Shown here: in pieces, positions 32,732 through 44,633 of the stretch | Position numbering within the stretch: position 1 is the first letter of the stretch | Layout of the letters: the number at the start of each line of letters is the position of its first letter | Assembly (NCBI GenBank): GCA_030248195.1 | Contig: JASAND010019863.1 | Coordinates: 87,497 to 151,496 of the forward strand | Source of the DNA: Trissonchulus latispiculum | Taxonomy: Eukaryota > Nematoda > Enoplea > Enoplida > Ironidae | DNA: 64,000 nucleotides | Direction of reading: 5' to 3' | Program-made: the position numbers and the translations under genes | The notes under the pieces: model-generated | The model's input: the letters and a program-made list of their open reading frames with translations, nothing else | The model's database searches: none | Told to the model about the DNA's origin: nothing

Positions 32732-33055
32732 GTCCTGCTTCCTCTTCTGCCCCCAGTGCTCCGAGTGGAACAGATGCCAGAAATCAGATTCAGCCCAAAG
32801 CGAAATTGCCGTCCTCGTCCAGTGCTGTGACGGGTTCCGCTGGGCAGTCGCCGGGTCGGGCCGAGCCGGGCCTCAGACGCAGTCCCCGACTCAGCTCTGG
32901 GAGTCGTCCCGCAAGAGCGACCTTTAACAGGTATCGAGCTGATGATGATGATGATTCCGGTTCGAGTGATTCGGATTCTGACCCTGAAAGCGACTACAGG
33001 GTTGATGATGATGATGATGATGCCGATGACAATGGTTGGATGTCTGACAGTGAAG
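32732..33055 (+). CDS. Cassette exon F, acidic Asp/Ser-rich segment
   Basis: Acceptor TTTGCTGTTTCAG, donor GTGAAG|GTCAGT. Length is 324 nt, phase 1-1. It opens with a Ser/Pro/Ala-rich stretch including DARNQI, as in exon A. It then has basic residues (LRRSPRLSSGSRPAR) and two strongly acidic blocks of Asp and Ser, ending GWMSDSEG. It matches the acidic exon of the minus-strand paralogue (46110-45781) in place, phase and composition. Such acidic tracts are common in chromatin proteins and activators, but the role here is unproven. A diverged half of the GGAGCA palindrome family precedes it (about 32580-32716). Confidence 0.75.
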
Positions 33056-33452
33056 GTCAGTAGCCTAGTCTATAGACTTTATAGATTTGTAGGGGGGCGG
33101 GTTTTTAATAAGCGGGGCATCAGTCGGCATCAATTTCAGAAGTTGTGTTTCATCAAGAGCATTTTGCCCATTTGGAGGAGCAACCGTAAGACAAGCACAT
33201 CCAAAAAAGGTTCTTTCGATTTCTGCGCTGTGAAAAAAAGGAAATTTCGGTTGATCTCTCATATTGAGAAGTAATTTGCCAAATTCAGTGCTCAAACATT
33301 ATTGGTCCGATGCATACGTCTTCATTTAATTTCTCTGCTATTTTGCTACATTCGCAAAAGGTATAATACAAAAAGCCTTTTTAGAAAGTTATTAAAAATG
33401 AGAAGGATGCAGCGCTTCAGATATTACTACAAAATAGCAAGACTTTCTTAGC

Positions 33453-33786
33453 TAAGAGTACATAATGATATGAGTATGCCACTATGCTCTGCTCCCTAAC
33501 GGCTGACCCCCTCCAATCAGATCCGTCAGTTCAATGAAATTCTTGCGCTTTGCATGTGTTCCAAATCTCGAAGCAGACACAAAATTCTCGCAGGCACAGC
33601 TTGTGTTTTCGAATCTTAACACATTGAGCGAGTGAGCCTACCCCCTTTCTACCAGGTACGAATTGGGGGGGCACTAGGGTTTGATTTGCGCGTGGGGTCA
33701 GCCGTTAGGGAGCAGAGCATAGTTTTTGCTGTGATCACAGAGAGCATGCCTAGTGGCATTACTCTTATCATTATTATGTACTCCTG
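33453..33786. mobile_element. Foldback element (AAGAGTACATAAT ends)
   Basis: The left end TAAGAGTACATAATGATATG and right end ATTATTATGTACTCCTG are inverted copies. Inner inverted blocks CTCTGCTCCCTAACGGCTGA and GGGGTCAGCCGTTAGGGAGC support a long hairpin. It is diverged from the 35145 copy. No clear TSD. Confidence 0.75.
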
Positions 33787-34103
33787 CTATCAGGAAAGAA
33801 CCGTATCTACTGGCGTTTTGGCGGTCTACATAAAGCGTCAAAAAAGATTTCAAGGTCAATCTTTTAAACTATGTACATTTGCTCAGTTTATCTAAGCTAA
33901 TCTATGGACTTATTACCCTATTTTAACCGGAAACGGCAATTGGTTTACATTAACAAACGATACTAATTTGTCTGTAAAAATATTATCTTATGGTCACCTC
34001 CTTCACCCCCACGAAGTTTGTTGCTGAAATTTTTCAGTCTTTTTGTTAAATGATGTTGTCTTTTAATTCGTTTTCTTTCAGTCTGTTTGTCTGTCTGTTT
34101 CAG

Positions 34104-34642
34104 CTGAATTGGGAGTCACCCGTTTCCCGTGTCCCGACTGCTCTCGATCCTTCCCCACTGCGGCACTGCTGTCTGCGCATGTCAGTCGTCGGCACGATCG
34201 ACGGGCTGGAAAGAAGCACCAGTGTCCAACCTGTGTCTACAGTTCTAACAACAGTACAGATTTAGATCGCCACATTAATGCTGTACACAGGAAACTGAAG
34301 CCTTTCCAGTGTCCTGTGTGTGCTAAGGGATTCAGTCACCAGCCTAATCTGACCACCCATCTTCGCATTCATACCGGTGATATGCCGTATCAGTGCGATC
34401 TCTGTGATAAGAGATTTAGTGATGGCGGAAATTTAGAGAAACATCGCCGAATTCATACGGGCGAGAGGCCATTCAGCTGTGATCTCTGTGATAAGAGATT
34501 TAATCACAGCAGTGATATGAAGAAGCATCGCCGAATTCATACGGGTGAGAGGCCTTTTTCCTGCCGGCACTGTGAGTACAGATGCACTGAATCTGGTACT
34601 TTGAAAAGACATGAACGCACTGTACATCGTTCTTTGCGTTAA
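34104..34642 (+). CDS. Terminal exon of the plus-strand gene: six C2H2 zinc fingers
   Basis: Acceptor CTGTCTGTTTCAG, entry in phase 1, ends at TAA. After AELGVTR come six C2H2 units, starting FPCPDC, HQCPTC, FQCPVC, YQCDLC, FSCDLC and FSCRHC, with H-x3-4-H ends. Fingers 3 to 6 are joined by TGE/TGD-type linkers (HTGERPF), typical of sequence-specific DNA-binding arrays. The first two have longer, irregular linkers. The protein ends RTVHRSLR. With the disordered cassette exons upstream it would be a nuclear DNA-binding protein of unknown target. The paralogue at 45103-44634 has five fingers and lacks one of the two near-identical KRRF units. I cannot assign a named orthologue. Confidence 0.92.
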
Positions 34643-35144
34643 CTCCCCTGCTCTAATGCTATTGGAAGTTTTGGTTTGACTATTTGTTTCCTTGATAGGT
34701 TTCATGTTCTGCGCGTTTGATTGTTGACCGGAAATGCAATATTTTAACTAATGAAGCATATGCTTTACCTTGGCTTTATGAGTTGTACGTCGTTGTTGTA
34801 ATAATGCAGATAGATTAGTTAGCAAATTGTTTTGTTTCTTGATTACTTTTCGCAAAGTTGAGAAACTAATGCGATTTCCCCCCTTTTTTGAAAAGAATTT
34901 CTGATCGGGTGTCCCATACTATAGATCATTTTGTAAAGTAAATGTTTTATCCCCGGGTTTTTCGCGTTGTTTGGATTTCACTGTTTTCATCTGGCAGTTC
35001 TTGTGTTTTATATATGTGTCTATTCTTTTGAAGTGTCGTTTTTTGTTTGCTGCGCTTAGTCACATTACAAATTTAGTGTGGGTTTGTCCTTCAAAAGGTT
35101 TGTTATCATTCGTTTCTACATTCTGATATATTCATGCGTAATAG

Positions 35145-35483
35145 CAAGAGTACATAATATATAAGAGTGTGACAGCAGGCAAGCTCTCTGTTATCAGCTG
35201 TAGGTACATACTATGTTCGCTAACGGCTGACCCCCCCACAAACGTGTATGTGCTCTTCAAAGAAATTCGCACGCTATCTTTACGTGTTAAAGCTCGAAAA
35301 CACAACTACTCAGTTGGTTCAATGTGCGTCTGCTTCGAGCTTTAACACGTAAAGATAGCGTGCGAATTTCTTTGAAAAGCACATACACGTTTGGGGGGGT
35401 CAGCCGTTAGCGAACATATCATGTACCTACAGCTGATAACAGACCTTGCCTGTTGTCACACTCTTATGTATTATGTACTCTTG
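35145..35483. mobile_element. Foldback element with 7-bp TSD GTAATAG
   Basis: The ends CAAGAGTACATAATA and its complement are flanked by exact GTAATAG copies (35138-35144 and 35484-35490). The arms contain GCTAACGGCTGACCCCCCCA and AAAGAAATTCGCACGCTATC with their complements, so nearly the whole element folds on itself. It is the best-preserved copy of the family. Confidence 0.88.
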
Positions 35484-36236
35484 GTAATAGTATGGTATGG
35501 TATGGTACTGATTTTATCTTACATCATGTATCATGTATCCAACGTCTTATTTTTTTGTAGTTTTGTAGTAGGTATATATATACATATATATATATAATAC
35601 GTGTTTTGGTTGTTATATTGTAACTGCATTGGCGCAGGTTCCATTTGCTTTGTATTCTGGTTACTTTGTTGTTGTGGAATCCTTGCTTGGTTGTTCACCG
35701 GTTTGCTCATCGGTTTTTTCAAATGTGTCAAAAGTGTTACTGCTAGGTAAGCTCGTGGTACTAATAGTCTGTACGCTAACGGTTTTCTAACAGCTGCTGG
35801 CCATTTCAGAAATGGTGTCATTTGACAGCTATTGTCCGGCTATCCTGGGCTTAACATATTTTGCTGGTTTTCTGCGGACATATGCATCTTTCTGCCTTCC
35901 CTCAGAGACTTTTTGAAGGCAGAAGCTTTTTATGAATCCTGCTTCTTCTAAATTGTTCTAGATAGTTTGATTAGGCTTGTTTGGGCTTCCTTGCTTTTCT
36001 TGTTCCATTATGCTTTCTTCGTTTTTTGCTTTTCATGTGCCTTTGGCCCATTTGGCCATCTTTTTTGCAGGTTCACTTTGTTTGTTTGTTGTTCAATTAA
36101 ATTTCCAATGTTCCATTACATACTATATTTAGGATAGGGTTTACAATAGAGGAAGGTTAATGTCAAGGTCAATGTTATGTATGCAACGGCCAACAAATGC
36201 TTTTGAAGCTAAAGAGAGTCACACACGTAAAGAGAG

Positions 36237-37317
36237 GGGTGTGGGTAAAAACCAGCCCCAGCTCCAGCCCCAGCCCCAGCCTCGCACCAGCCTAAGAAAA
36301 ACCAGCCCCTTCTCTCGCTGACCACTGTACACTTTAAACTAAGGACTTAACAGATAATTTCGCATATGCGTGCAGACAGTATATAAGTGCATGTGCCGTC
36401 CTTGTGCGTTGATTGTGCCTTATATACAGTCATATAAAATATATAGGCGTATTGGACATTATATTTATATGAGTTTGTACAATAAGGGAGGTCAAAGGAA
36501 ATTATTTAAGTTCAAAGAAAATAAAGAATAGAAATTAAAGAGTTTGAAATTATATATATAATCGTTGAAAGTATTCCATCGAGCTTGCAAGAATTATGAC
36601 ATCATTCTGATGTAAAAGAACACATTTTGGGAATTACGAAATTAAAAAATCCCTTTATTATAAGCAATTTTACTGCTACCAGCTAATTCTAAATTTTGAA
36701 TGCGAATTCGCAATTAGTAAGACGAGCTAATGCTAACTTACATATTTCATGTAAAGTTAGCCCTGAAATACTTTCAAAATTCAAGATGTTTCAAAATTCA
36801 GGATTTTTAAATAAAAAGTTTAAGATTTAGTTACAAATTGATAAGAAATATCTTGTCTGTTCAATTTCTGTTAGCTTAATCTTTGATTAAGTCCAGTATG
36901 AATAGTGCGTGAATAAGAGTCCAATATTGAACTTTCAAAATTTTGATCTTGTGCATGAGAATGTTATGATAAAAATTATATATATATACTCTGTAGGTAT
37001 CATTAACAATTGTATAACTTCAAACTCTTTAATTTCTTTGAATGGAAATAAATTCCTTTGACCTCCCTGATTGTACAAATTCATATAAAGATAATGTCCA
37101 ATACGCCTATATATTTTATATGACTGTATATAAGGCACAATCAACGCACAAGGACGGCACATGCACTTATATACTGTCTACACGCATATGCGTAATTATG
37201 TGTTAGTGTCCTTAGTTTAAAGTGTACAGTGATCAGCGAGAGAAGGGGCTGGTTTTTCTTAGGCTGGTGCGAGGCTGGGGCTGGGGCTGGAGCTGGGGCT
37301 GGTTTTTACCCACACCC
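36237..37317. mobile_element. Long-TIR element with GGGGCTGG-rich arms, 8-bp TSD
   Basis: The ends GGGTGTGGGTAAAAACC and GGTTTTTACCCACACCC are exact inverted repeats, flanked by AAAGAGAG at 36229-36236 and 37318-37325. The arms (about 350 bp) start with CCAGCCCCAGCTCCAGCCCC. The unpaired middle is AT-rich, with no supportable gene. It is absent from the equivalent place in arm 2. Confidence 0.88.
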
Positions 37318-38105
37318 AAAGAGAGTGCCGTGCTCGGATATATGAACGATGAATTCCAGTATATACATAAAATGGCTTTTTGACTTATATGTGTGCGTAT
37401 ATATATATATATATATATACACATATATAATATATATATTTATATGATTCTGTATGTGAAAACCCCGTGTTATATATCTTATACACAAACTTTTCTTATA
37501 TAATTTTTCTTCGTAACAGTTTTTCTTTTCTTTTTTTACATTTTTTAAAAAGGTTAATAGGTGAAATTCTCCTTTAGCAAATTTAATTTCTACTCTAAAC
37601 TTACCTTTTGTTCTTATGAGTTGTCTCAGTAGGTATCTGTGCTTCCATTGGGGCCGCCAGCTAGTTGTATACGTATATATACCATTTAATTTTATATGAT
37701 GAATGTTATTATGTTGAGTTTATAACTAGGGACATTAGAATGGAAGCACGGATGCTAGAGGTGGGCCCCTCAACGCCATGCAGAAGGATATAAACATTTT
37801 TTTATATCAATGAAGGCGTGTGAGGGGGGCGGTTTCACCCTGCCATTCATTCATTCATTCATTCATTCAGAGTTCATCATCTATATTTTAGGATTGCTGG
37901 AAAAATTGAATGAATTGCTCTTGCAAACTGCAAAGAAGATTGTAATGATATAAAATAATGTGGGAATTATGCTGATTACAGTTGCCAATTATTACTTAAA
38001 TCATCAGGTGTGAATTAGCATATTACCACATTATTTTATATCAAAAACAATTGTCTTTGCAAGTCCCATTCATTGCAACTAAAATCAACTATACTCGGAA
38101 AATGG

Positions 38106-38810
38106 CTATCTTCGGTGAAAAATTAGCTTAGGTGACATTTTGTCATAGAGGACAAAACAATATACGACACCGGCCGGGTCTACTCGAAACAGGAGGGTTA
38201 GTGCAAGTTTCGCCCTATTTTTGGACCCTTTTGCACTAACTAAAGTATCGTAATACAGTAGTCTTTCCTCTTCGTCTGTATAATAACCTGTCACGAATTC
38301 GTTTGTTAAGGTCGACCGGCTGTTTTCTTCTGACCCGGCCGGCCTCATTGGCTCTGCTTTGCTCTGAGCGGCCCGGCCAACAACTCTACTGTCAAGGAAT
38401 TACATGAAGCGGCTGGGCTGGTCTAAAATGGCTTGCTAGATCAGTGATAGGGGATCGTTTTCGGAAAGTAAACAACAGCCAGAAGTTGATTAATAGGGCT
38501 TGATTTTGACAATATCAATAATGAATAAGGCATATCATATAAGCTTGTTCTGAGCTAGCAAAAAGCTCAAAAATAAACGGATTTCAGTTCTACAACTTCT
38601 GCGCCGTAACCCGCGTGTGCAGCTTTTCCACAAAACAGGAAACTGCCGGTTGCCATTGAAATCTGAGCATTTATCGGTATTTGAACTGAGTTTAAAATAT
38701 CGCTGATTTGTTCAAGTTTTATGATGTCGGCTCCAGACTTGAGGGAAGGGCTTTCTTGAAAAAATTCTTTCAGACAACCCTGATTGGATCCAATAAACAT
38801 TTGGTTCTAG
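38106..38810 (-). pseudogene. Unidentified coding fragment, arm 1 copy
   Basis: Two open segments on the minus strand: 38800-38567 (starting MFIGSNQGCLKEFFQESPS, including EQISDILNSVQIP) and 38348-38106 (starting MRPAGSEENSRSTLTNEFVT, with GYYTDEEERLLYY and FRVDPAGVV). Both have recognisable counterparts in arm 2 at 42440-42807 with mostly conservative changes, but there one- and two-base indels break the first segment. I do not recognise the family. It may be an old exon or gene fragment copied with the zinc-finger block. Confidence 0.4.
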
Positions 38811-38850
38811 ATTCGCTTTTGGGATTCGCTTTGCTTGCGGACTGTCCTTT

Positions 38851-41800
38851 TTGGGCCCCCTGTATAGAAGTTATTTAGTTGATTTAGAGACTCGGTTGCA
38901 GCTTGGTGAAATGGAAAACCAAAACAACCTTGGTACTAATTAATTTAGATAATAATTATCTTCCTGATTATGCGATATTGCGTGTAACCTGTTCTGTAAC
39001 TGAGCAATTTTTGACAAGCTTGAAAATTCAGGAACTTCTCTTTCTTGAGGCAGCTTCAAATAAATTTTCAAATTCCTGTCTCGAGTGCCGACCTTAAGGG
39101 TGGCATAAATTTTTCGTAGACTTGAGAAAACCTGACTCCAATTCCATAGGCTAGTGGAGAACTTGAGATTCGATATTGAGATTGCGAGTCATTAGAGAAC
39201 TTGCATGCAACTTTAAAACTTCAAAAATTTTATGCAGCCCTTGAGATCTCAATTCTCTCGACTCTCGAATCCTCAGGAATCCACAACTCAAGAACTTTTA
39301 TGAAATTGGGCCAGAGCCACACAGAGTCAAAAAGTCAAAATTACAATATTTTTTACATTTGCGAATAGCACTGGCTATAGCTATATGGTAAAACCCCTTC
39401 TTTGGATGACTGGCGTTGCTTCAGTCAATCTGACTCAGACTTGGTGGGGGATCATAGTTTCTATCCGTGGTCTTCGCTTCTCCGCTTTCTGTCAGATTTT
39501 TTAATTGGAGCGCGGCAGAACACAGGCTTCTTAATACGCCTGACATGGTGAATGAGCCTAAACTATAACAGAACCAACGAAGTTTTCGAAATTTCACTTA
39601 AATTAAAATTTCTTTATTAGACTTCTACTATTGTAATCGAGATCAAGCAAGGTGGATGTTTCAAATTAAATCTGTATTAATCCGCGTTTTGTTTGACAAC
39701 TACGCAGCAGCAAACGACCAATTGCAATCTTCATAACAATGCTACGATGTTCTATTAATCGAGATTCTAATTACATAAGTCATATCGCTCCCATATTTGG
39801 GTCTTGCCTTATCAAGAGAGGCCATTCTTTGTCCCAGCGGCTAATTTTGATGAAAACTCGATACTTGCACAAAGGGGAGAGTTTCGCACATATTTCTTGC
39901 AGGCGACAAAGGACATTTCCGCGCAGCTGGTTAAAACAGTTAATATTGTCTGAAGCTGCATTCATAGTTTCAGACGCAAGCAGACGCGCGTACGTAAGCG
40001 TCTGCATGGGCATGCGTTCGTGAGCATGAATACGTTACAATTATTTTTAAACGACTAAAACGGCATGTTACAATCAGAGGCGTCGACACGCGTCTCTCTG
40101 CGTTCCCGACTATATGAATGCACCTTTAATCTGGCTTAATTTAATTAGATCATTTAATTACTTTATTATCATCTTTGATCTTGATTAATTTTAAACTCGG
40201 ATGTCGTATTAAACGGGTTAAAAAATTAACTCTGCATTGCAGTTGCTCCGATAAGAAATTGACCGGGCCTGGCCTGGGGCCCGCTACATACCTACTCTTT
40301 ATTTGTGCGCAGAAAAGACCATAAGAATTCCGACTTATTTTCCAAAATGATTAAGACTTAACACATCTCGAATCATAAAATGTAGAAATTTATGAGGTGT
40401 GAGATGCGAAAACGACCCAAAAATAGAATTTCTATTCAACGCACAAGTTTAGCTAGTGTTCGTCGATCAGAACAGTTTGGCGTTTCTGAGAAAAAGAGTG
40501 ATTTTGCTGATCTGACTAGAAGCGAATCTGAGTCAGCGTCAAACCACCTCCTAGAGTCCGAAATTGGAACAGAAACGCCGACTTACGCTTTAAACTGGAG
40601 CTGAAATCCGGTTAGACTGAAACTGAAACTGAAACCGAAAGTGAAAGTGAACTGAAAATCTAGTTTCTGACCAACGTTGGTTCCAACGGTGCAGAGTTAG
40701 TGCAAGAGTTGTCCTGAGCCTTTACCTACAAGAAGCGGTATCGGCTTACAACGCTATGGATTACTAAGTTAACTGTTCGCGGTGTTATGGATTACTGTTT
40801 TGTTCGGTTTCAGCGCTAAGGATTACTGCTCGCATTAGCTTTGAAGTCGTGGATTACTTATTAAGTCGTTTTTGTAGCGATGGATTATTGGAAATGTTAG
40901 TGTGGGGGTTATAGATTATTGTTTCTATTAAGCGTATATAGTGGAGAAGATAAATTTGTTTGGGTCAGGTGGAGTCTGGTGATGTTGTTAGTTGTTAAAG
41001 CTTAGGCTTATATATCCTTAACGTCAGCCTTACGCTTAAGCTTAGCCTTCGGTTTCGGATTGTCCAAACACTGTCTGCTATAATTGCTGTAGCTCTCACT
41101 TTCCCCATAAAACTCCTGGTTACTTTCTTCTCAAACATCGTTCAGGCTCAGGTTTAGGCTTTGGCTTAGGCTTAGTCGCACCCTTATACTTCGCCTTAGG
41201 CTTAAACTTAGGTTTGTCTTAGGCTCGGGTGTCATTACATTTTCTTGGCATACAGAAATACTGAAACTTCAAACATAAACCAGTCACCTTCGTACCCTTT
41301 TGCGCGTAGCCTTCCACCTTCTTAGTCTTCATTCTAAAGCATTACTCTGACTTTGGTTTACTCTTTGGCTTAGGTTTAGGCGTAGGCATAGGCTTTGGTT
41401 AAGCCCTAGATTTACGGATTGTCCTTTATCCATTTCCGGATTGTATTTACTACTCTCCAATTTATGATAACATAGTTTAATCGTTGGTGTACTGTTGTAG
41501 ACAGCACAGCATATATTAGTGTTAAGCAGGATGACTGTTAGGAAATAGGAAAATAGTCCTTGCAGAAAAGAATGCAAAAAAGGAAATTCACAAATAGACA
41601 AAGTATTATGTGATAAAAGAGAAAACTAAAATTGTATTGAAACTACCGCGAAGCCGAATAATTAAGAGAGCTCAACGTCACATTGTGACGTCAAACTGTC
41701 AGTTCGGGTGCTATACACTCCTATCGAAGGTTCAACGTGTCATCATGGATTACTTAGTTGAAAAAGTAAAAGGTGTCTCAAGGAGTGATTCAAAGACACA

Positions 41801-42389
41801 CACTCTTATAAGTTTTGTCTTACATATATAACAAAGGACTAATAATCCATGAATACAAAACCAAAACTTATTTGAAACTACCCCAAGACTGTAGAAATTC
41901 TTGAATTTTCAACTTGATCAAAAATTGCTTGAATTGCAGACTACAAGTTATGCACAATACCGCGTATTAGTCAAGAAGAAAATTATGACCTAAATTAGGT
42001 AAACTCTGCATTCTACTATAGATTTCATAGAGAAGTCAATTCACTATAGTGATTCTACTATATATGTAGATTTCAGTTACGCCCAGGCGCAGTGCTCATT
42101 CCGTCGTATGAGATATTATATCATTTGTCTAGTGTCCGACCACAGGTTTTAAGCATAACTAACTTTTGCTAAATTTAGGTTTTGGAGTCTTCAGCATACG
42201 TTTTCGCTAATCATCTAAAATCAGTTGAACTTACGATTGCCACGTTATGTGACGGAAAAATCAAAATCAAATCGTAAGCCTTTAAGTTTATAAACTGGCA
42301 TCACTCTTACTTAAATTTGTACCGAGCTTAGAATGTGAGTGATCTAACGACAAGGTAGTCTAAATTTAGTCATCCTAAAAACTGATTAA
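38851..42389. other. Spacer between the inverted arms, no supportable gene
   Basis: AT-rich sequence with short ORFs only. Noticeable are low-complexity blocks: CTGAAACTGAAACTGAAACC near 40620, and degenerate GGCTTAGGCTTAG/TTTAGG hexamers in about 41000-41400. No clear mobile-element termini were found. Confidence 0.5.
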
Positions 42390-42439
42390 ATCAAAAAGCC
42401 CGAAAAAGACACTCCGCAAGCAAACATCAATTCTAGAAC

Positions 42440-42807
42440 CTAATGTTCATTGGATCCAATCCGGGTAGTCTGAAAGAAATTTTTTCAAGAAAGCCCTTCT
42501 CTGAAGTCTGCAGCCGAAATCATAAAACTTGAACAAATCAGCGATTTTAAACTCAGTTCAAATATCGATCCAAAGCAAAGCAGAGCCAATGAGGCCGACT
42601 GGATCTGAGGAAAACGGCCGGTCGACCCTAACAAACAAATTCGTGACAGGATATTATACAGACGAAGACGACAGAGTACAGTATTACTGTATTATATTTA
42701 GTGGAAACGGCGCCAAAAATAGTGTAAAACTTGCACCGACCGTCCCGTTTCGAGTAGACCCGGCCGGTGTCGTAATGATTTTGTCATCTATGACAAGTGT
42801 CACCTAA
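42440..42807 (+). pseudogene. Unidentified coding fragment, arm 2 copy
   Basis: The MFIGSNPGSLKEIF start is followed by a frame break. Later NKSAILNSVQIS and MRPTGSEENGRSTLTNKFVT with GYYTDEDDRVQYY remain readable and align with the arm 1 fragment. Compared with arm 1 there are one- and two-base indels in the first half, so this copy is not a working gene. Confidence 0.4.
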
Positions 42808-43049
42808 GCTAAGTTTTCACCGAAGATTTTCACCATTTTCCGAGTATAGTTGATTTTAGTGGCAATGAATGGCACTTGCAGACAATTGTGTTTGATATAA
42901 TGTGGTAATGTGCTAATTAACACTTGAAATTAACGAATGGAATTTTCAAATTTTAAAGCGAAATCTACCGTTCGAAATCGAAAGCTATTGACGACTGACG
43001 AGGATTCAACTCTTAATCAGCAGCTCCAGAGGATATCCCACCGGGGCGG

Positions 43050-43275
43050 GCGGGCCCCCTCCCCCCGAATCGCCTCTCCCGGGATTTTTGCTTCCCCCCT
43101 CCTGAAATTTTTTGGTGGCCCAAATTTTTGCCAAAAATGGGGAAATTTTCAAAATTTTTGGCTTCGCTCCGGAGATTGTGTCGTAAATATGGCTATTTTA
43201 AGCTTAAATCCTGGCATTTTTGAGAATTTTTTGCCTCCCCCCCCCCTCCGAGAAAAACCCTAAAAAAACACCCTG
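43050..43275. mobile_element. G/C-tract element, right end CACCCTGAG
   Basis: G/C runs, TTTTGGCTTCGCTCCGGAG and CCCTAAAAAAACACCCTG resemble the 49313-49631 copy. The left end is unclear. It abuts the hAT-like element that starts at 43300. Confidence 0.5.
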
Positions 43276-43299
43276 AGCTGTGATCAGCATCATTCATTA

Positions 43300-43693
43300 C
43301 AGGCGCGTAGCCAGGGGGGGGAAATGGGGGGAATTCCCCCCCCGAAATTGTGTTGCCCCCCAGGAATTTTTTCCTGCCATGTGTAAAACGACCATTTTTC
43401 AAAAAAATTTTCGCGCCTTCGCCGCGAAATAACTATATTATACCATTATAGTACGTGTTTCGCACTAAAACATGAGTACCATTTTGTGTACTTTAACCAC
43501 CTTCTGCATCATTTGGGTGCACAAACACGCACAGCGCCTTAAATATTATTGTAATTTCAACGAATGCTCTGTAAAAATTCCACGAAGGTCACGAAATAGA
43601 AAAATTTCTTAGCTTATGGGGGCTCAGCCCCCCAGACCCCCCGAAAAAATTTTGCATTCCCCCTCCCGAAATTTTTTTCTGGCTACGCTAGTG
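43300..43693. mobile_element. hAT-like non-autonomous element, TSD ATTCATTA
   Basis: The ends CAGGCGCGTAGCCAG and, on the other strand, CACTAGCGTAGCCAG are flanked by ATTCATTA at 43292-43299 and 43694-43701. The 8-bp TSD and the CAGNGGCGTAGC-like terminus agree with hAT elements. Non-coding. It is absent from arm 1, so it inserted after the inverted duplication. Confidence 0.85.
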
Positions 43694-44633
43694 ATTCATT
43701 ACCACATTATTTTACATCATTACAGTCTTCTTTGCAAGAGCTATTCATTCCATTTTCCCAGTAATCTTAAAATATAGATGCTGAACTCTTGACCCTCCTA
43801 TTGGCTTGAAAAGCATTTGTTGGCCGTTGCATAAATAACATTGACCTTGACATTAACATTCCTCCAAAGGAAGTAAACCCTAAAAATACCAAAAACAGGA
43901 GTTTATCCTAAAAACCTAGCCTAAATATATTAATGGAACGCTGGAAATTTAAGCCTAAATATATTAATGGAACGATCGAAATTTAATTGAACATCAAACA
44001 AACACAGTGAACAGCAAAAAGAACGGGCAGAAGGCACATCAAGTGAGCAAAAACAGAATAATGGAACAAGAAAAACAAAGAAGCCAGAACAAGCCTAATC
44101 AATTTATCTACAATAATTTACCCGGACAAGCAACGACTTTCTAAGTGCCTTAAATTGCAAAACCACAGAATTAAGCTGATTATGCAGTTCAGAATATGCA
44201 AACAATTATACCAGAAACAAATGGTCTTAGTTGGGGAATGATTTGGAGAGAGTTGAGAGGGGGGGGAGTGAAATATCCACTAAAATGTTTTGCTTTTAGC
44301 GAGAAATTATGCATATTTAGTAACAAAAACAGTTATTAAGTTGAAAAGTTAAAAAACGAAAAGAAACAGGAATCGTACAAAGCTTTTGCCTTCAAGAGAC
44401 CTCTAAGGGAAGGCCGACAGATGTATATGTCTACAGCAAACCAGCAAAATAATAAACCGTTAGCCTGAAATCCGAAATTCGTTGATTCGTTCGGGAATCT
44501 GGTGCATTTTCAGACATTGGTTCTATTAGAGAAGATTTCTTCAGCTCAGAAGCTCAAACGCGCAGAACATAAAGCCTATGACGGAAACAAACAAACGGAA
44601 TAAACAGTCAATAGCACACAAACAATAGTGGAG

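Larger units (their letters stand above)
34050..38850 (+). repeat. Arm 1 of a large inverted duplication carrying the zinc-finger 3' exon
   Basis: Matches to arm 2 (42390-45160, inverted) include the zinc-finger exon with its upstream T-rich intron and CTTTCTGCCTTCCCTCAGAG near 35890 against 44400. They also include CAACGGCCAACAAATGCTTT at 36185 against 43810-43840, and GGATCCAATAAACATTTGG near 38790 against 42440. Arm 1 has additional insertions (35145-35483 and 36237-37317) that arm 2 lacks. Arm 2 has its own (43300-43693). The pairs centre near 39.6-40.6 kb. Confidence 0.75.
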
